From Alphaproteobacteria bacterium (lineage in GTDB: Bacteria; Pseudomonadota; Alphaproteobacteria; UBA9219), in the NCBI GenBank assembly GCA_028716765.1, contig JAQUPC010000115.1, forward strand, positions 1 to 6,287: a DNA stretch of 6,287 nt, written 5' to 3'. How positions within the stretch are numbered: position 1 is the first letter of the stretch; every line of letters begins with the position of its first letter. The notes beneath the pieces are model-generated. The model was not told where the DNA came from. It worked only from the letters and a program-made list of their open reading frames with translations, and made no database searches. Both the position numbers and the translations under genes were made by a program. Shown piece after piece: positions 4,051 to 6,287 of this stretch.

Positions 4051-5448
4051 ATGTCCCACGAAGTTTTTGTCGTCGACGATCAGCATCCCGAAGATCTGGC
4101 CATGCTGCAGGCGCTGTATTCGCGCAGCCCCGCGAGCGTCGTCACGCATCTCGACAAGCTCAAGCAGTCCGGCAGCGGCAAGTTCATGGACCAGTTCTAC
4201 GTCGGCTATGGCCACGCCTCGATCGGCGATTGCGGCGCGACGACCTGCTTCATCGAACAGGTGTCGATGCTCGTGGCCAAAGCCGTGCAGGACAACCCGC
4301 TTTACAACGGCCAGGAAGCTTCCACGCGCTATCTGGACTTCTCCAAACAGGCGATGGTCGATCCCTACAAGCATCCTGCCAGCACAGCGATCCAGAACCG
4401 GTGGATGGAGATTTACAACGCCACGGTGCCGAAGCTCGCCAAAGGGCTGGAGGTCAAATATCCTTTCGATCCCGCTACGTATAAAAATGAAAAGGTTTGG
4501 CAAAACGCCCTTCTGGCACGCGCGTTCGACACGGCGCGCAGCCTTCTGCCCGTCGGCACGACGACGCTGCTCAGCTGGAGCACGACTCTTCGGCAAGCGC
4601 GCGACAATCTGCGCCGCTTAAAGCATCACCCGTTGCCGGAGGTGCGCGAGGTGGCGCAAACCACGTTCACCAAGCTTTTGGAGCGTTACCCGCACAGCTT
4701 TACAGGCGACGAGTTGAAAATGGACGCCGAGACGCCGCGCGACGCGTACATGGCCGCTTTCGCCGGGCAAAACCATTTCCTTTCGCCAGACGATGCGCTC
4801 CGCCGTTTCGCTCTGACGGACGCCGAGAGCAAACAACTGCAAACCGGCGAGATGATCGTCCGGCGCGAGGCCATCGACCTGAAAGGTCTGAAGGCGTTTG
4901 AGGGGGAAACGCTGGCGAAGCGCCCTGCCAACACGCCGCTGCCCTGGCGGCTGGAGTCCTACGGGCGTTACAATTTCCTGTTCCTGCTGGATTTCGGCTC
5001 GTTCCGCGACATTCAGCGCCACCGCAACGGCGTCTGCCAAATTCCTCTTCTCGATGGACGTTTCGGCATGCATCCGTGGTATGTCTCGCAATACAAGGCT
5101 CTGCTGCCCGCCGCAGACGCCGAAGCCCTGCTGCGTGACATCAAGGAGCAGTTCGACCGTATTGCGTCGCTTGCCAAGGAAGGAGTCAAAGTGTCCACGC
5201 CGCTCAGCCAGTACCTTTACCCGATGGGAACGATGGGTCTTGTGCAGGTCTCCTACTCGGTGCCGGAAACGGTTTACGTCGGCGAATTGCGCTCCGGCAA
5301 AACCGTTCACCCTTCGCTTCGGCCTATCGCGCAGAAGATGCTGCGCGTTCTCGCCGGAGATTTGCCGGGCATCGCGCTTCACGGCGACATGGACGAAGAC
5401 AGCTGGACCGCCAAGCGCGGCGAACAAACCATCGCGGCGAAGAATTAG
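4051..5448 (+). CDS. ThyX-like flavin-dependent thymidylate synthase, tandem-domain form
   Basis: ThyX makes dTMP from dUMP with FAD, NADPH and methylene-tetrahydrofolate. This 465-residue protein is about twice the length of classical ThyX and looks like two ThyX-like halves. The N-half (about 20-215) has GHASIGD (54-60), IEQVS (68-72), QEASTRY (88-94), ARSLLPVGTTT (162-172) and LPEVREVA (195-202), matching the classical order. The C-half (about 300-455) has FRDIQRHR (318-325) and, near residue 390, QYLYPMGTMGLVQV, followed by HPSLRPIAQKM. The FAD-binding RHR is present only in the C-half, and the dUMP-binding S-x-RY only in the N-half. Classical RHRx7S is intact in neither. ATG at 4051 is chosen because GGAGGTG (4038-4044) sits upstream; a TTG at 3949 would extend into ArdC debris. 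rsmA follows after 17 bases. Family membership is solid, activity uncertain. Confidence 0.82.
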   Translation: MSHEVFVVDDQHPEDLAMLQALYSRSPASVVTHLDKLKQSGSGKFMDQFYVGYGHASIGDCGATTCFIEQVSMLVAKAVQDNPLYNGQEASTRYLDFSKQAMVDPYKHPASTAIQNRWMEIYNATVPKLAKGLEVKYPFDPATYKNEKVWQNALLARAFDTARSLLPVGTTTLLSWSTTLRQARDNLRRLKHHPLPEVREVAQTTFTKLLERYPHSFTGDELKMDAETPRDAYMAAFAGQNHFLSPDDALRRFALTDAESKQLQTGEMIVRREAIDLKGLKAFEGETLAKRPANTPLPWRLESYGRYNFLFLLDFGSFRDIQRHRNGVCQIPLLDGRFGMHPWYVSQYKALLPAADAEALLRDIKEQFDRIASLAKEGVKVSTPLSQYLYPMGTMGLVQVSYSVPETVYVGELRSGKTVHPSLRPIAQKMLRVLAGDLPGIALHGDMDEDSWTAKRGEQTIAAKN

Positions 5449-5465
5449 GGGGTTTATCCAACTGA

Positions 5466-6287
5466 ATGCAGGATTCTGCCCCTCCTCTGCGCGAGATCAT
5501 CAAGCGTTACGGCCTTGCGGCGCACAAAGGGCTCGGGCAGCATTTCCTTCTCGATCTCAACCTCACGCGCAAGATCGTGGCGGCGGCGGGCGATCTTGAC
5601 GGCTGCACGGCATTTGAGATCGGCCCCGGCCCGGGAGGGCTTGCGCGCGCCCTACTCGACAGCAAGGCCAGGAAAATCATCGCCATCGAAAAAGACAAGC
5701 GCTGCGTAGCGGCACTCGGCGAACTTGCCGCCGCTTCCGAAGGACGGCTCAACATCATCGAGGGCGACGCGCTTGAAATTGACTTAACGACGCTCGCTTC
5801 GGCTCCCCGCGTCATCGTCGCCAACCTGCCCTATAACGTCGGCACGCCGTTGTTGCTGGGGTGGTTGAAACAAATTGACGCGTTTCGCAGCATGACGCTC
5901 ATGTTTCAGGCAGAGGTGGCGGACCGCCTGATCGCCAGGCCCGGCACTAAGGCTTATGGCCGATTGTCGGTGATGGCGCAGTTCTGTTGCGATGTGTCGC
6001 GCGTCATGGCCATTCCGGCCCGCGCCTTCACGCCGCCGCCGCAAGTCGATTCCGCGGTGGTGCATTTTGCGCCGCGCGCGAACTGGCCTGCCGATATCAG
6101 CTTCAAGGCAATGGAAGCCGTCGTCGCCGCGGCCTTCGGCCAGCGCCGCAAAATGCTCCGCTCTAGTCTAAAATCTTTGGGCGGCGAAGCCTTGCTGGAA
6201 AAGGCGGACATCGCGTCGGACAAACGGGCGGAGGAATTGAGCGTTGCAGAGTTTGAAAAACTAGCGCGGAATCTCGGCATAACCCCG
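5466..6287 (+). CDS. rsmA: 16S rRNA dimethyladenosine transferase RsmA (3' end cut by window)
   Basis: RsmA (KsgA) dimethylates two adjacent adenosines in the 3' terminal hairpin of 16S rRNA (A1518 and A1519, E. coli numbering) with S-adenosylmethionine, a late step in small-subunit assembly. The 274 visible codons have LGQHFLLD (23-30) and the SAM loop FEIGPGPGGL (50-59). Glu75 is the expected ribose-binding acid. GDAL (100-103) and the catalytic motif NLPY (120-123) follow. FQAEVADR (147-154), PPPQVDSAV (190-198) and FGQRRKMLR (224-232) are further family signatures. The usual length is about 260-285 residues, so only a few codons lie beyond the edge. The ATG lies 17 bases after the thyX-like stop with only a distant AGGGGG as a possible ribosome site, consistent with co-transcription and perhaps coupling. 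Confidence 0.96.
   Translation, partial: MQDSAPPLREIIKRYGLAAHKGLGQHFLLDLNLTRKIVAAAGDLDGCTAFEIGPGPGGLARALLDSKARKIIAIEKDKRCVAALGELAAASEGRLNIIEGDALEIDLTTLASAPRVIVANLPYNVGTPLLLGWLKQIDAFRSMTLMFQAEVADRLIARPGTKAYGRLSVMAQFCCDVSRVMAIPARAFTPPPQVDSAVVHFAPRANWPADISFKAMEAVVAAAFGQRRKMLRSSLKSLGGEALLEKADIASDKRAEELSVAEFEKLARNLGITP

Noticed and set aside
3396..4052. A 218-codon minus-strand frame across the secreted protein gene and the ArdC fragment.
   Set aside because: Only the short DGNRAFYR part matches ArdC; the rest is antisense to the signal-peptide gene or out of the ArdC frame.
4618..5427. A 269-codon open frame on the minus strand opposite the thyX-like gene.
   Set aside because: It is antisense to a well-supported gene, has no recognisable motifs, and long antisense frames are common in GC-rich coding DNA.

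Overview
The window looks like a chromosomal segment of an alphaproteobacterium. The strongest sign is a circularly permuted ssrA (tmRNA) gene of the two-piece alphaproteobacterial type on the minus strand. An alpha-type SspB ClpXP adaptor lies directly downstream of it, and there is an fmt-truA overlap. Remnants of ArdC, DUF736 and tyrosine-integrase genes, all common in alphaproteobacterial conjugative elements, fit this assignment. The species cannot be named from sequence alone.

Layout from left to right. (1) Positions 1-819, plus strand: the tail of fmt overlaps truA by four bases. (2) Positions 820-1065: a gene-free stretch packed with inverted repeats. It holds a terminator-like double hairpin and a 16-bp perfect inverted repeat nested in C/G-rich repeats. 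(3) Positions 1066-2046, minus strand: a tagging and proteolysis module. The order of transcription is the ssrA promoter, acceptor piece, intervening segment, coding piece with the tag ANDNVDTRAVAMAA, and terminator. A 150-bp segment bounded by 20-bp inverted repeats follows, then sspB. tmRNA adds the tag to stalled nascent chains, and SspB delivers tagged proteins to ClpXP, so neighbouring genes act in consecutive steps. (4) Positions 2047-3962: what looks like a decayed accessory region. It carries an intact DUF736 gene, a truncated FimB-like tyrosine recombinase, a gene for a secreted cysteine-rich protein, and a broken fragment of the antirestriction protein ArdC. (5) Positions 4051-6287, plus strand: a 465-residue ThyX-like protein that appears to be a tandem duplication, then rsmA/ksgA, which runs off the window end.

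Housekeeping RNA and translation functions (fmt, truA, ssrA, sspB, rsmA) frame a patch of mobile-element debris. The points most worth checking are the split of ThyX motifs between its two halves, the ssrA-sspB linkage with its unusual tag, the inverted-repeat element filling the ssrA-sspB gap, and the island remnant beside ssrA.
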